Source of the DNA: Microbacterium paraoxydans | GTDB taxonomy: Bacteria > Actinomycetota > Actinomycetes > Actinomycetales > Microbacteriaceae | Assembly: GCF_900105335.1 (NCBI RefSeq) | Contig: NZ_LT629770.1 | Span: 1,922,001-1,986,000, forward strand | Length of the DNA stretch: 64,000 nucleotides | Direction: 5' to 3' | Part shown: one piece after another, positions 44,081-52,046 of the stretch | Numbering within the stretch: the stretch's first letter is position 1 | How the letters are laid out: the number at the start of each line of letters is the position of its first letter | The notes under the pieces: model-generated | What the model was told of the DNA's origin: nothing | Databases searched by the model: none | The model's input: the letters and a program-made list of their open reading frames with translations, nothing else | Position numbers and translations under genes: made by a program

Positions 44081-45844
44081 ATGGTCGACGACGACACCCC
44101 CTCCGACGCCTCTCCCCGCGACCCCTCACGGCGCGGATTCTTCGCCGTGGGCGGTGCCGCCCTGGCGGGAGCGGTTATCGGGGGCGCGGGAGGGGCGGCG
44201 ATCGGAGCCTCCGTCGCCGGAGCCGGCGGCCGGGACGGCTTCGCCGATGACCCGGATCCGTTCGCCGCACTCACGCCCCGCTCGGAGCCCGGCTTCGATC
44301 ACATGGTCGTGGTGATGGGCGAGAACCGCTCCTTCGACAACCTCCTCGGCTACCTCTACACGGCCGAGACGCTGCCGGCGGGCGAGACCTTCGAAGGTCT
44401 CGCATTCGGCACCCACAGCAACACCGCCCCGGACGGCACGGTGGTGGAGGCGCACGTCTACCGGGGCGACACGGACCGCATCATGAGCCTCCCCGATCCG
44501 GACCCGGGTGAGGAGTACCCGCACGTCAACACGCAGATCTTCGGCACCGTCGATCCGAAGACCAACGCGGACCTGTTCGTCGACGAGATGACCACGCCCT
44601 TCAACGCCCCCACCCACGGCGAGAAGGCGACGATGTCCGGTTTCCTCGAGGACTACATCATCAACTTCCGCCGACTGCGCGACGGGAAGGAGCCGAGCCT
44701 GGACGAAGCGCGGCACATCATGGGCTCGTTCTCGCCGGAGATGCTCCCGGTGCTCTCCACCCTCGCCGCCGAGTTCGCCGTGTTCGACCACTGGTACGCC
44801 GGAGTGCCCTCCCAGACCTTCTGCAACCGCTCCTTCTTCCACGCCTCGACCTCGCACGGCTTCGTGACGAATCAGGGTGGCGGCGGCTACCGGAAGTGGC
44901 TCGACGCCCCGGCCGCACCGACGGTGTTCAACCGCCTGGAAGACCGCAAGGTGAGCTGGCGGATCTACATCGACGAGCTCCAGCTGGTCTCCTTCACGGG
45001 GATGCTGCATGCGGCGGTGCTCGAGAAGTACTGGCGCACGGATCATTTCGGCACGATGGAGGACTTCTACGCCGACGCGAAGAACGGCACCCTCCCGGCC
45101 TACGCGTTCATCGAGCCCCGGATGGTCTACGACCACAACGACTTCCATCCGCCGTTCGGGAAGCCGCGGGAGAGCGTGGTCGACGGCGAACCCGTGTTCG
45201 ACAGCGCCATCTCCGATGTGCGGGCGGGCGACCGGCTCATCCACGACGTCTACGAGGCCGTGCGCACGAGCGCGACGCCCGGCGGCTCGAACGCCGTGAA
45301 CACCCTGTTGCTCATCACCTTCGACGAGCACGGGGGCTGTTACGACCACGTGCCTCCGCCCGCGGCCACGAAACCCACGAAGGACACCGGTGCCGGGGAG
45401 ATGGGCTTCACGTTCGACCGGCTCGGTTGTCGCGTCCCGGCGATCGCGGTGTCGGCGTACACGCGGCGGGGCACGATCGTCCACGACGAGATGCACCACG
45501 GGTCGGTCACGGTCACGCTGTCACGCCTGCACGGCCTGGAGCCGCTGAACGACCGCGATCAGTCGGCCAACACGCTGCTCAACGTCGTGAACCTCGACAA
45601 GCCGCGGCACCCGGCCGACTGGCCCGTCACCACACCCGCGTACACGCCGCCGAACCCCGAAGACGGCACCCCGCAGCCGAACGAGGCCGATCACCTCAAG
45701 CCGCTCACGCCTCCCGCCCGGGGGCTGCTCGGGCTCCTCCTCGCCCGCTACGGCGCGGCGGGCGAGAAGGAACCGGAGACCTTCGCCGACGCGTACCGGC
45801 TCCTCCACGAGCACGGCGAGGAGCTGTTCGGCCCTCCGCTCTGA
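44081..45844 (+). CDS. Tat-exported phospholipase C / acid phosphatase family protein
   Basis: 587 aa. The twin-arginine signal SRRGFFAVGGAALAGAVIGG is at residues 12-32. The phosphoesterase domain opens FDHMVVVMGENRSFDNLLGYL, the ENRSFD signature of bacterial phospholipase C and AcpA-like enzymes. Further conserved parts are FDHWYAGVPSQTFCNRSFFHASTSHGF, LLITFDEHGGCYDHVPPP and a late VPAIAVSAYTRRGTI. It acts outside the membrane on phosphoesters; lipid versus soluble substrates cannot be told apart. A TAGGAT box 6 nt before the ATG sets the start. It is followed by an inverted repeat. Confidence 0.93.
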   Translation: MVDDDTPSDASPRDPSRRGFFAVGGAALAGAVIGGAGGAAIGASVAGAGGRDGFADDPDPFAALTPRSEPGFDHMVVVMGENRSFDNLLGYLYTAETLPAGETFEGLAFGTHSNTAPDGTVVEAHVYRGDTDRIMSLPDPDPGEEYPHVNTQIFGTVDPKTNADLFVDEMTTPFNAPTHGEKATMSGFLEDYIINFRRLRDGKEPSLDEARHIMGSFSPEMLPVLSTLAAEFAVFDHWYAGVPSQTFCNRSFFHASTSHGFVTNQGGGGYRKWLDAPAAPTVFNRLEDRKVSWRIYIDELQLVSFTGMLHAAVLEKYWRTDHFGTMEDFYADAKNGTLPAYAFIEPRMVYDHNDFHPPFGKPRESVVDGEPVFDSAISDVRAGDRLIHDVYEAVRTSATPGGSNAVNTLLLITFDEHGGCYDHVPPPAATKPTKDTGAGEMGFTFDRLGCRVPAIAVSAYTRRGTIVHDEMHHGSVTVTLSRLHGLEPLNDRDQSANTLLNVVNLDKPRHPADWPVTTPAYTPPNPEDGTPQPNEADHLKPLTPPARGLLGLLLARYGAAGEKEPETFADAYRLLHEHGEELFGPPL

Positions 45845-45855
45845 CAGCGCACTTC

Positions 45856-45901
45856 CGCACGAGGTCGCAGAGTCTCCGGGAATGCCCGCGACCTCGGTGC
45901 G
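45856..45901. terminator. Inverted repeat between convergent phospholipase and reductase genes
   Basis: CGCAC-GAGGTCGC and GCGACCTC-GGTGCG pair over 13 bp with a single bulge. An alternative pairing, GGTCGCAGA (45863) with TCTGCGACC (45904), is also possible. The element fills the gap between the two stop codons. Confidence 0.6.
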
Positions 45902-45925
45902 ATTCTGCGACCCCGCGCCGGTGAC

Positions 45926-46576
45926 TCAGCCCTCGCGGGAGAACGTGACGTGGGTCACTCCGGACTCCGCGACCTCGGACGTCACGCGATAGCCGGCCTC
46001 GAGACCACGCAGGTCGTCCCACAGCCGGATGCCGCTGCCGGTGAGGATGGGGGTGATGCCGACGTGCAGGTCGTCGACGAGCCCGGCGCGCAGGAACTCC
46101 CGGACCGTGGTCGCCCCGCCGCCGACGCGCACGTCACGTCCTCCGGCCACGGCTACGGCTTCCCGCAGCGCCTCCTCCGGGGTCGCGGAGAGGAAGCGGA
46201 AGCTCGTGCCGTTCGCGAACTCGATCGGCGGGCGCGGCGTGTGCGTGAGGACGAACACCGGAACCTCGAACGGCGGCTCCTCGCCCCACCAGCCGCGCCA
46301 CTCCGGGTCGTCCGGGTTCGCGTGGAGCCCGAACATCCCGGCGCCCATGATCTCGGCGCCGATGCCCTGGAAGTACTGCGCCGCGTACTTCTCGTCCACC
46401 CCGGTGGTGCCCGCGCCGCTCGTGTCGTGGAAGACGCGCTCCTGGAAGGTGCGGGTCGCGGTGTAGGCCGCGGTGAGGCGTCCCCAGTCCTCGCCGAAGG
46501 GGTTCTCCGGGGTCTGATCGGTCGTCGTGGCGAAGCCGTCGAGGGTGATGTTGAGGTCGACGCGCACGCGGGTCAT
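45926..46576 (-). CDS. RibD C-terminal/dihydrofolate-reductase-like oxidoreductase
   Basis: 216 aa from the ATG at 46576, with GGAGG upstream. It opens MTRVRVDLNITLDGFATTTDQTPENPFGEDW, the family's strand plus SLDG-like loop. It continues FVLTHTPRPPIEFANGTSFRFL and then RDVRVGGGATTVREFLRAGLVDDLHVGI, the RibD_C nucleotide-binding signature. It is one of two such reductases in the window and only distantly similar to the first, at 23707. Substrate unknown. The upstream gap holds the terminator of the preceding acetyltransferase gene. Confidence 0.88.
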   Translation of the reverse strand: MTRVRVDLNITLDGFATTTDQTPENPFGEDWGRLTAAYTATRTFQERVFHDTSGAGTTGVDEKYAAQYFQGIGAEIMGAGMFGLHANPDDPEWRGWWGEEPPFEVPVFVLTHTPRPPIEFANGTSFRFLSATPEEALREAVAVAGGRDVRVGGGATTVREFLRAGLVDDLHVGITPILTGSGIRLWDDLRGLEAGYRVTSEVAESGVTHVTFSREG

Positions 46577-46592
46577 GGTGCCTCCGAAGCGG

Positions 46593-46625
46593 TGGGGACG
46601 GGCGCCGGTCGGCGCGCCGTCCCCA
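46593..46625 (-). terminator. Hairpin terminator after the GNAT gene
   Basis: TGGGGACGG pairs with CCGTCCCCA (9 bp), and after a 1-nt bulge GCGCC pairs with GGCGC around a GGTC loop. It begins 25 nt past the acetyltransferase stop on the minus strand. Confidence 0.75.
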
Positions 46626-46649
46626 GCGTCGGGCGTCACGCGGCCCCTG

Positions 46650-47123
46650 TCAAGAGGCCCCGGGATCTCCCGGAAGCGCCATGTGGATGGTCGGGTAGGG
46701 ACGACCGTCGCCGTCGAGCGCGCTCCGACCCACCTCCACGAAGCCCCGGCTGCGGTAGAACCCGCGCGCGCCCGGGTTGTCCTCGTTCACATCGACCCTG
46801 ACCACGGCCTGATGGGCGACGACCTCGGCGAGGAGCACGGAGCCCACACCGCGGCCGCGGAGGGCATCGGAGACGAAGAGCATCTCCAGCCCGCCGTCGT
46901 GGACACCCGCGAACCCGACGGGAATCCCGTCCTGTTCGGCCACGGTGAGGGTCACCGCGGGGAAGTAGTCGGACGCGAGATGCGATTCGATCCGGGCGAA
47001 GTCGGCCTCGTCGAGGAAGTCATGCGTGGCACGAACGGCACTGCGCCAGATCTCGACGAGTGCCGCGTACTCCTCTTCCCCTCGACACGGCCGAATGATG
47101 AGCGGGGCACTTCCTGCGGACAT
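46650..47123 (-). CDS. GNAT family N-acetyltransferase
   Basis: 157 aa from the ATG at 47123. The GNAT fold is visible: IIRPCRGEEEYAALVEIWRSAVRATHDFL at the start, the strand LEMLFVSDALRGRGVGSVLLAEVV with the Q/R-x-x-G-x-G/A acetyl-CoA loop (RGRGVG), and VDVNEDNPGARGFYRSRGFVEVGR. This resembles the small YjaB-like acetyltransferases. A TAGTGT box 7 nt upstream and the lack of a Shine-Dalgarno suggest a leaderless mRNA. Substrate unknown. It follows the LLM oxidoreductase gene on the same strand but has its own terminator. Confidence 0.9.
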   Translation of the reverse strand: MSAGSAPLIIRPCRGEEEYAALVEIWRSAVRATHDFLDEADFARIESHLASDYFPAVTLTVAEQDGIPVGFAGVHDGGLEMLFVSDALRGRGVGSVLLAEVVAHQAVVRVDVNEDNPGARGFYRSRGFVEVGRSALDGDGRPYPTIHMALPGDPGAS

Positions 47124-47158
47124 GGATCCGACACTATCCGCCGGACCGCCGTGCCGGA

Positions 47159-48217
47159 TCAGGCCACGGGGTCGCCCTGGACCGGACCCTCCGTGTTGGG
47201 CTTCCACCCGAGGGCCGGCGCCACGTGCTCCGCGAACGCCTCGAGCACATGGAGGTTGTACTCCGGCCCGAGCTGGTTCGGGATCGTCAGCATGAGGGTG
47301 TCCGCGGCCATGACCGCCTCGTCCTGTCGGAGCTGCTCGATGAGCACATCGGGCTCCGCGGCGTAGGTCTTGCCGAACGTGGAGCGGAACCCGTCGATGA
47401 TGCCGATCTGGTCGGCGTTCTCCTCGCTGCGCAGCCCGAAGTAGGCGCGGTCCATGTCCGACACGAGCGGGAACACGCTGCGGCTGACCGAGACCCGCGG
47501 CGACCCGGTGTGACCGGCCTCGCGGTAGGCGGAGCGGAACAGCTCGATCTGCTCGCGCTGCAGCTCGTGGAACGGCTGCCCCGTGGCCTCGGTCACGAGC
47601 GTCGAGCTCATCATGTTGAGCCCCTGGCGTCCGGTCTCCTCGGCCGTGGCACGCGAACCCGAGCCCCACCAGATGTGGTCGCGCAGCGTGGGCGACTGGG
47701 GCTCGATCGCGAGGTACTGTCCCGCGCCCACCATCCGGGGGTCGCCGGGGGCGAGGCGCTCGCCGTCGATGGCCCGCAGGAAGATCTCGAACTTCTCCCG
47801 CGCGAGCACGCTGCCGCGCTCCGGGTCCTCCTCGTCGCGGAAGCCGAAGGTCTCGTAGCCGCGCAGCGCCGTCTCGGGTGACCCACGGCTCACGCCGAGC
47901 GCGATCCGGCCGTCGGCGATGAGGTCGAGCGCGGCGGCCTCCTCCGCGAACTGGAACGGGTTCTCGTAGCGCATGTCGATCACGCCGGTGCCGACCTCGA
48001 TCCGCTCGGTGCGCGCGGCCATGGCCGTCAGCAGCGGCATCGGGGACGCCGCCTGGCGGGCCCAGTGGTGCACGCGGACATAGGCGCCGTTGACGCCGAG
48101 CTCGTCCGCGCCCTCCGCGATCTCGATGGTCTGCTTCAGCATGTCGCCCGCGGTGCGGGTCGCCGAGCCGGGCACGTCGGCATAGTGACCGAACGAGAGG
48201 AATCCGAAAGCCTTCAT
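47159..48217 (-). CDS. LLM-class flavin-dependent oxidoreductase
   Basis: 352 aa. It opens MKAFGFLSFGHYADVPGSATRTAGDMLKQTIEIAEGADELGVNGAYVRVHHWA, the bacterial-luciferase-like barrel start. The TIM-barrel elements RTERIEVGTGVIDMRYENPFQFAEEAAALDLIADGRIALGVSRGSP include the flavin-phosphate-binding region. These enzymes use FMN or F420 to reduce or hydroxylate varied substrates. Which cofactor is used here is not clear. It lies 28 nt downstream of the methyltransferase gene. Confidence 0.9.
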   Translation of the reverse strand: MKAFGFLSFGHYADVPGSATRTAGDMLKQTIEIAEGADELGVNGAYVRVHHWARQAASPMPLLTAMAARTERIEVGTGVIDMRYENPFQFAEEAAALDLIADGRIALGVSRGSPETALRGYETFGFRDEEDPERGSVLAREKFEIFLRAIDGERLAPGDPRMVGAGQYLAIEPQSPTLRDHIWWGSGSRATAEETGRQGLNMMSSTLVTEATGQPFHELQREQIELFRSAYREAGHTGSPRVSVSRSVFPLVSDMDRAYFGLRSEENADQIGIIDGFRSTFGKTYAAEPDVLIEQLRQDEAVMAADTLMLTIPNQLGPEYNLHVLEAFAEHVAPALGWKPNTEGPVQGDPVA

Positions 48218-48245
48218 GGTGTATTCGAACGCATGGAAGCCGGGA

Positions 48246-49754
48246 CTATTCCCCCGGGAGGAGGAAGCCGTCGAGCACGAGTTCCCGGATCCGCGGCTCG
48301 AGCTCCGCCCACAGTTGCGGGAAGGGCACCTCGAAGAGGTCGGCGAGGGCGGGGGCGATCTGCAGCACCTGGAGCTCGCCGTCGCAGGCGCCGACGAATC
48401 CGGCGAGCGCAGGATCCACTGCGACCGTCCGCGCGAATCCGCCGCCCTGACGCAGCTCGATCACGCTCGGGTCGTCGTTGCCGGGAAGCAGGTGGCGCGC
48501 CTCCGTGACGTCGGGGGCCACGACGAGGGTGTCCGGCAGTCCCCCGGCGAGCGCATCGTGGGCCGCGAGGCCGAGACCGAGCGCCGCCCCCACGTTCGCC
48601 ACGGGCTGCGAGACCCGCTCCGACCGCCGCAGCGGCTCCCCCTGCCCCCGGCGGAGCAGCACGTAGCCGAAGCCGATCGCGGTCACGCCCCGCGCCGCGA
48701 AGTCGTCGAGCCACGCGGTCAGCAGCGGGGTGAACGCGGCGTCGCGCGGCGTGATCCCGCCGTCCCTGATCCACAGCTCCGCGTACGCGAGGGGGGACAG
48801 CTCCTCCCGCTCCACCACCCACAGGTCGAGGTCGGCGGGCGCCCACGCGTCCAGCCGGGCGAGGCCGGTGATCCCCGTGCGGGACTCCCAGTTGCCGAGA
48901 AGCTGGGCGATGCCGCGCGGGGTGAGGTGGGCCGGTGCCGTGCGCACGAACTGCTCGACCAGCGCGTCGCCGACCAGACCGCCGTCGCGGTACTCGTAGG
49001 CGGGGACGCCCTCCGTTCGGGGGGTGATCACGAACGGCGGGTTCGAGACGATGAGGTCGAACGCCTCCCCGGCGACGGGCTCGAACATGCTCCCGTGGCG
49101 GAACTCGATGTTCGTGACCCCGTTGAGCTGCGCGTTCAACGCGGCGTAGGCGAGTGCGCGGTGGGAGACATCGGTGGCGACGACCCGGCCGGCCCGCCGC
49201 GCGACGAGGAGCGCCTGGATGCCGCAGCCCGTGCCGAGGTCGAGCGCACGATCCACCGCGAGCGGCACGACCGTCTCGGCGAGCGTGCGCGAGGCCCCGC
49301 CCACGCCGAGGACGTGATCGGCCGGCAGCGGACCGTCGAGGGCGACCTCGTCCAGATCGCTGGCGATCCACCACTCCCCGACACCGTCCTCGTCGACGAA
49401 CGACTGCGGGCGCAGCAGCGCGACCGGGATCACGGAGTCGGCGTCGATCGTCGCCAGGCCCAGCGCCTCCAGACCGTCCACGCCGAGGGTGGGCAGGGCG
49501 CGCTCCACCGCCGCTCGGGGCTGGGGAAGCCCGAGCACCAGGAGCCGCCCGAGGGTCGCGAGCACGCCCTCGTCCCCGGCGATCGCCCGCAGGATGGGTT
49601 CGCGCAGGCCACGGCCCAGTGCGTCGTCCGCCTCCTCGCCCCAGAGCTGTCGCAGCGGCTCGGATCGGAGGTCAGCAGCATCCAGATCAACGGCGAGCGC
49701 GGCGCTGCGGAGCGGGTCGGGGCGGGGGGCGGGGGTGTCGGACACGGCCGTCAC
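48246..49754 (-). CDS. SAM-dependent methyltransferase with PrmC/RsmC-like motifs
   Basis: 502 aa from the GTG at 49754. The N-terminal 130 residues are a helical domain of actinobacterial type (DUF7059-like). The class I methyltransferase core follows, with DLGTGCGIQALLVARRAG (about residue 170) and the catalytic NPPF motif SNPPFVITP (about residue 237). NPPF/NPPY motifs mark methylation of a planar nitrogen in RNA, DNA or protein. The C-terminal 150 residues are unassigned. A TAGAGT box suggests the second GTG (codon 5, MSDTPAPRP) as an alternative leaderless start. Confidence 0.88.
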   Translation of the reverse strand: MTAVSDTPAPRPDPLRSAALAVDLDAADLRSEPLRQLWGEEADDALGRGLREPILRAIAGDEGVLATLGRLLVLGLPQPRAAVERALPTLGVDGLEALGLATIDADSVIPVALLRPQSFVDEDGVGEWWIASDLDEVALDGPLPADHVLGVGGASRTLAETVVPLAVDRALDLGTGCGIQALLVARRAGRVVATDVSHRALAYAALNAQLNGVTNIEFRHGSMFEPVAGEAFDLIVSNPPFVITPRTEGVPAYEYRDGGLVGDALVEQFVRTAPAHLTPRGIAQLLGNWESRTGITGLARLDAWAPADLDLWVVEREELSPLAYAELWIRDGGITPRDAAFTPLLTAWLDDFAARGVTAIGFGYVLLRRGQGEPLRRSERVSQPVANVGAALGLGLAAHDALAGGLPDTLVVAPDVTEARHLLPGNDDPSVIELRQGGGFARTVAVDPALAGFVGACDGELQVLQIAPALADLFEVPFPQLWAELEPRIRELVLDGFLLPGE

Positions 49755-49791
49755 TCTACGCGTCTTCAGGGTTCTCCTCTGTCCGGCCTCC

Positions 49792-49797
49792 TAGAAT
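49792..49797 (+). promoter_or_regulatory. Putative -10 box of the DUF6049-murJ operon
   Basis: TAGAAT, a good TANNNT match, 54 nt before the DUF6049 start codon. It lies in the 96-bp region shared with the divergent methyltransferase gene. Confidence 0.45.
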
Positions 49798-49850
49798 CGC
49801 AGAGTCAGTACTCACGATCCGCCTCTCCCCGGCGTTCGAGGAAGACCTTC

Positions 49851-52046
49851 ATGACCGCGATCACACCCGAGACGGGCCTCCGCGCGCGCGTGCGCCGGCT
49901 CGCGGCGTTCGTGGTCGCCGCCGGCTTCTGCGCCATCGGTGTCGCCGGTCCCGCTGTGGCGGCCGACCAGCCAGCCGCCGACGACGATCAACGGGTCGAA
50001 CTGCATGTCACGGCGGGCCTGCGCGGGACCGTCGCCCCGGGGACCTCGACGTCGGCCGTGGTCACGATCGACAACCGCACCGAGGCGGAGCTCTCCGCGG
50101 GCCGCGTCGAGATCGAGCTCGGCAGCACGCCACTGACCGACGACGACGCCGTCACCGAATGGTTGGACGAGGGCCAGGCCGCGGGCTCCTTCCTCCCCCT
50201 CGGAGAGGAGACCACGAAGCCGGCGGAGGCGGGCGGATCCGTCGGCACCACCGTGTTCGTGCCGCAGGAGACCCTGAAGCCGTTGAAACCCGGGGTGTAC
50301 CCGCTGCGGGCCGCCCTGAGCGAAGCCGGCACGAAGGATGGTGAGGGGCAGCGCACCACGACCTGGGACACCACCGCGACGAGCGTCCTCGTCGTCACCT
50401 CCGGCCCCACGAGCCCCGTCGGGGTCATCGTGCCCATCACCGCCACGCCGACGGGCGGTGCCCTCCTGAGCGCCGAGGAGCTCACGGAGTTGACCGCCCC
50501 GGACGGCGATCTCACCGCGCAGCTCGACGGCGTGGCCGGGACGACGGCGGTGCTCGCGGTCGACCCTGCCATCCTCACGTCGATCCGCGCGCTGGGCACC
50601 GCCGCCCCCTCGGCGGCGACCGACTGGCTGCAGCGGCTCGACGAACTCCCCAACGCCCGTTTCGCCCTGCAGTTCGGCGATGCCGACCTCACGGTGCAGG
50701 CGCAGGCCGGTCTGCCCGAGGCGCTGGCACCGCTGCCGCTGACCTCGCTGCTCGATCCCGCGGCGTTCCCTCAGCAGCGAGCCGTGACACCGACGAGCAC
50801 TCCGGGCACCACCGCAGAACCGTCGGCGACGCCGACCGACGGACCGGCTCTTCCCACCGACGAGGAGCTCACGGAGATCGAAGGCGCGATCCCGGGGATC
50901 GTCTGGCCGGAGAGCGACCTCACAGAGGCCGACCTCGCGGCGTTCACCGGCTATCTGGGCCGCCCCGCTACGACCATCGTGTCGTCCGAGACCGTCGGCG
51001 ACAAGAGTGCGGCCCATGCGACAGCGGACGGTCAGGACCTGCTCGTCACCGACGCCGCCACGTCGGCCGCACTGTCTGCTGCGGCGACAGAATCCGCCTC
51101 GGTTCCCCGCCAGGGGCTGTTGGCGGAAGCGGCCGCGCGGCTCTTCCTCGCCGGCGCCCGGGCCCCCGGCGCTCCGATCCTCATCGGCCTGGAGCGCGAC
51201 GAGAACCGCTCCGCGGACGCCCTCCGCGACGCGATCTCAGCAGCCGACTCGATCGGCTTCGAGCTCTCGACGGTACGGGCGGCTCCCGCCGCCTCGGTGA
51301 CGCTGCCCGAGACGGCCGCGGCGACCCGGGCGTCCGACCTCACCAATCTCCTCGCCGACGAGCGCTCCCTCACAGCCTTCGCCACCGTCCTCAGCGACCC
51401 CCTCGTGCTGCTCAGCCCCGAGCGGATCCGGATCCTGCGGACCATCGCGGTCGGATCGTCCGCGGAAGCCTTCGCCCAGAAGGTAGCGGCACATCGCGCG
51501 CGCACCACCGAGACGCTCGGCGCCGTCAGCATCCCCGACTCCAGCACCATCCAGCTCCTCACGGCCAACGCCGACCTCCCCATCGCCGTGCGCAACGACC
51601 TCCCGTGGCCGGTGACGGTGCGGTTGTATGCCGCCCCCACCGATCCGCGCCTCGAGGTGACGCCCGTGATCGACGTCGCCGTGCAGGCGAATTCGACCAC
51701 GCGGGCGAAGGTGCCGGTGTCGGCCCGTGTCGGCAGCGGCGAACTCGATCTGCGCCTCAGCCTCACCAGCCCGACCGGGGTGCCGATCCAGTCCGAGCAG
51801 ACCGTCCGAGTCGCGGTGCGCGCGGAGTGGGAGACCATCGGCCTCGTCGTCTTCGGCGGACTCGCCGTGCTCCTCATCGCTCTCGGAGTGGTCCGCACGG
51901 TGCGTCGGAAACGCCGGGAGGCGATCGAGGAGCAGGCCGTCGAGGCGGCCGTCGAGGAACTGATCGAGGAGAAGGAGGCGGAGGCCGCGGTGCAGGAGCG
52001 TCTCGACGGCCCTGAGGCCCCTTCCGCGAAGGAGTCGCGTGACTAG
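49851..52046 (+). CDS. DUF6049 family secreted membrane-anchored protein
   Basis: 731 aa from the ATG at 49851, preceded by GAGGAAG. A signal peptide (RRLAAFVVAAGFCAIGVAGPAVAAD) is followed by repeated Ig-like beta domains and a Thr/Pro-rich linker near residue 320. The single transmembrane helix is at about residues 662-682 (IGLVVFGGLAVLLIALGVVRTV), then a basic stretch and a long acidic Glu-rich cytoplasmic coil. The pattern fits DUF6049, which in actinobacteria sits immediately upstream of murJ, as here with an 8-nt overlap. That conserved pairing points to a role in cell-wall precursor export or its control. Confidence 0.88.
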   Translation: MTAITPETGLRARVRRLAAFVVAAGFCAIGVAGPAVAADQPAADDDQRVELHVTAGLRGTVAPGTSTSAVVTIDNRTEAELSAGRVEIELGSTPLTDDDAVTEWLDEGQAAGSFLPLGEETTKPAEAGGSVGTTVFVPQETLKPLKPGVYPLRAALSEAGTKDGEGQRTTTWDTTATSVLVVTSGPTSPVGVIVPITATPTGGALLSAEELTELTAPDGDLTAQLDGVAGTTAVLAVDPAILTSIRALGTAAPSAATDWLQRLDELPNARFALQFGDADLTVQAQAGLPEALAPLPLTSLLDPAAFPQQRAVTPTSTPGTTAEPSATPTDGPALPTDEELTEIEGAIPGIVWPESDLTEADLAAFTGYLGRPATTIVSSETVGDKSAAHATADGQDLLVTDAATSAALSAAATESASVPRQGLLAEAAARLFLAGARAPGAPILIGLERDENRSADALRDAISAADSIGFELSTVRAAPAASVTLPETAAATRASDLTNLLADERSLTAFATVLSDPLVLLSPERIRILRTIAVGSSAEAFAQKVAAHRARTTETLGAVSIPDSSTIQLLTANADLPIAVRNDLPWPVTVRLYAAPTDPRLEVTPVIDVAVQANSTTRAKVPVSARVGSGELDLRLSLTSPTGVPIQSEQTVRVAVRAEWETIGLVVFGGLAVLLIALGVVRTVRRKRREAIEEQAVEAAVEELIEEKEAEAAVQERLDGPEAPSAKESRD

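Noticed and set aside
23707..46576. The two dihydrofolate-reductase-like genes as true folate reductases
   Set aside because: Both have the RibD_C pattern and occur in regulator-linked or isolated contexts without folate genes. The folA-type motifs were not seen.
48216..52046. A 1276-codon plus-strand open frame covering the methyltransferase region
   Set aside because: The first part is antisense to a well-supported methyltransferase. The real gene starts at 49851 with a signal peptide and ribosome binding site.
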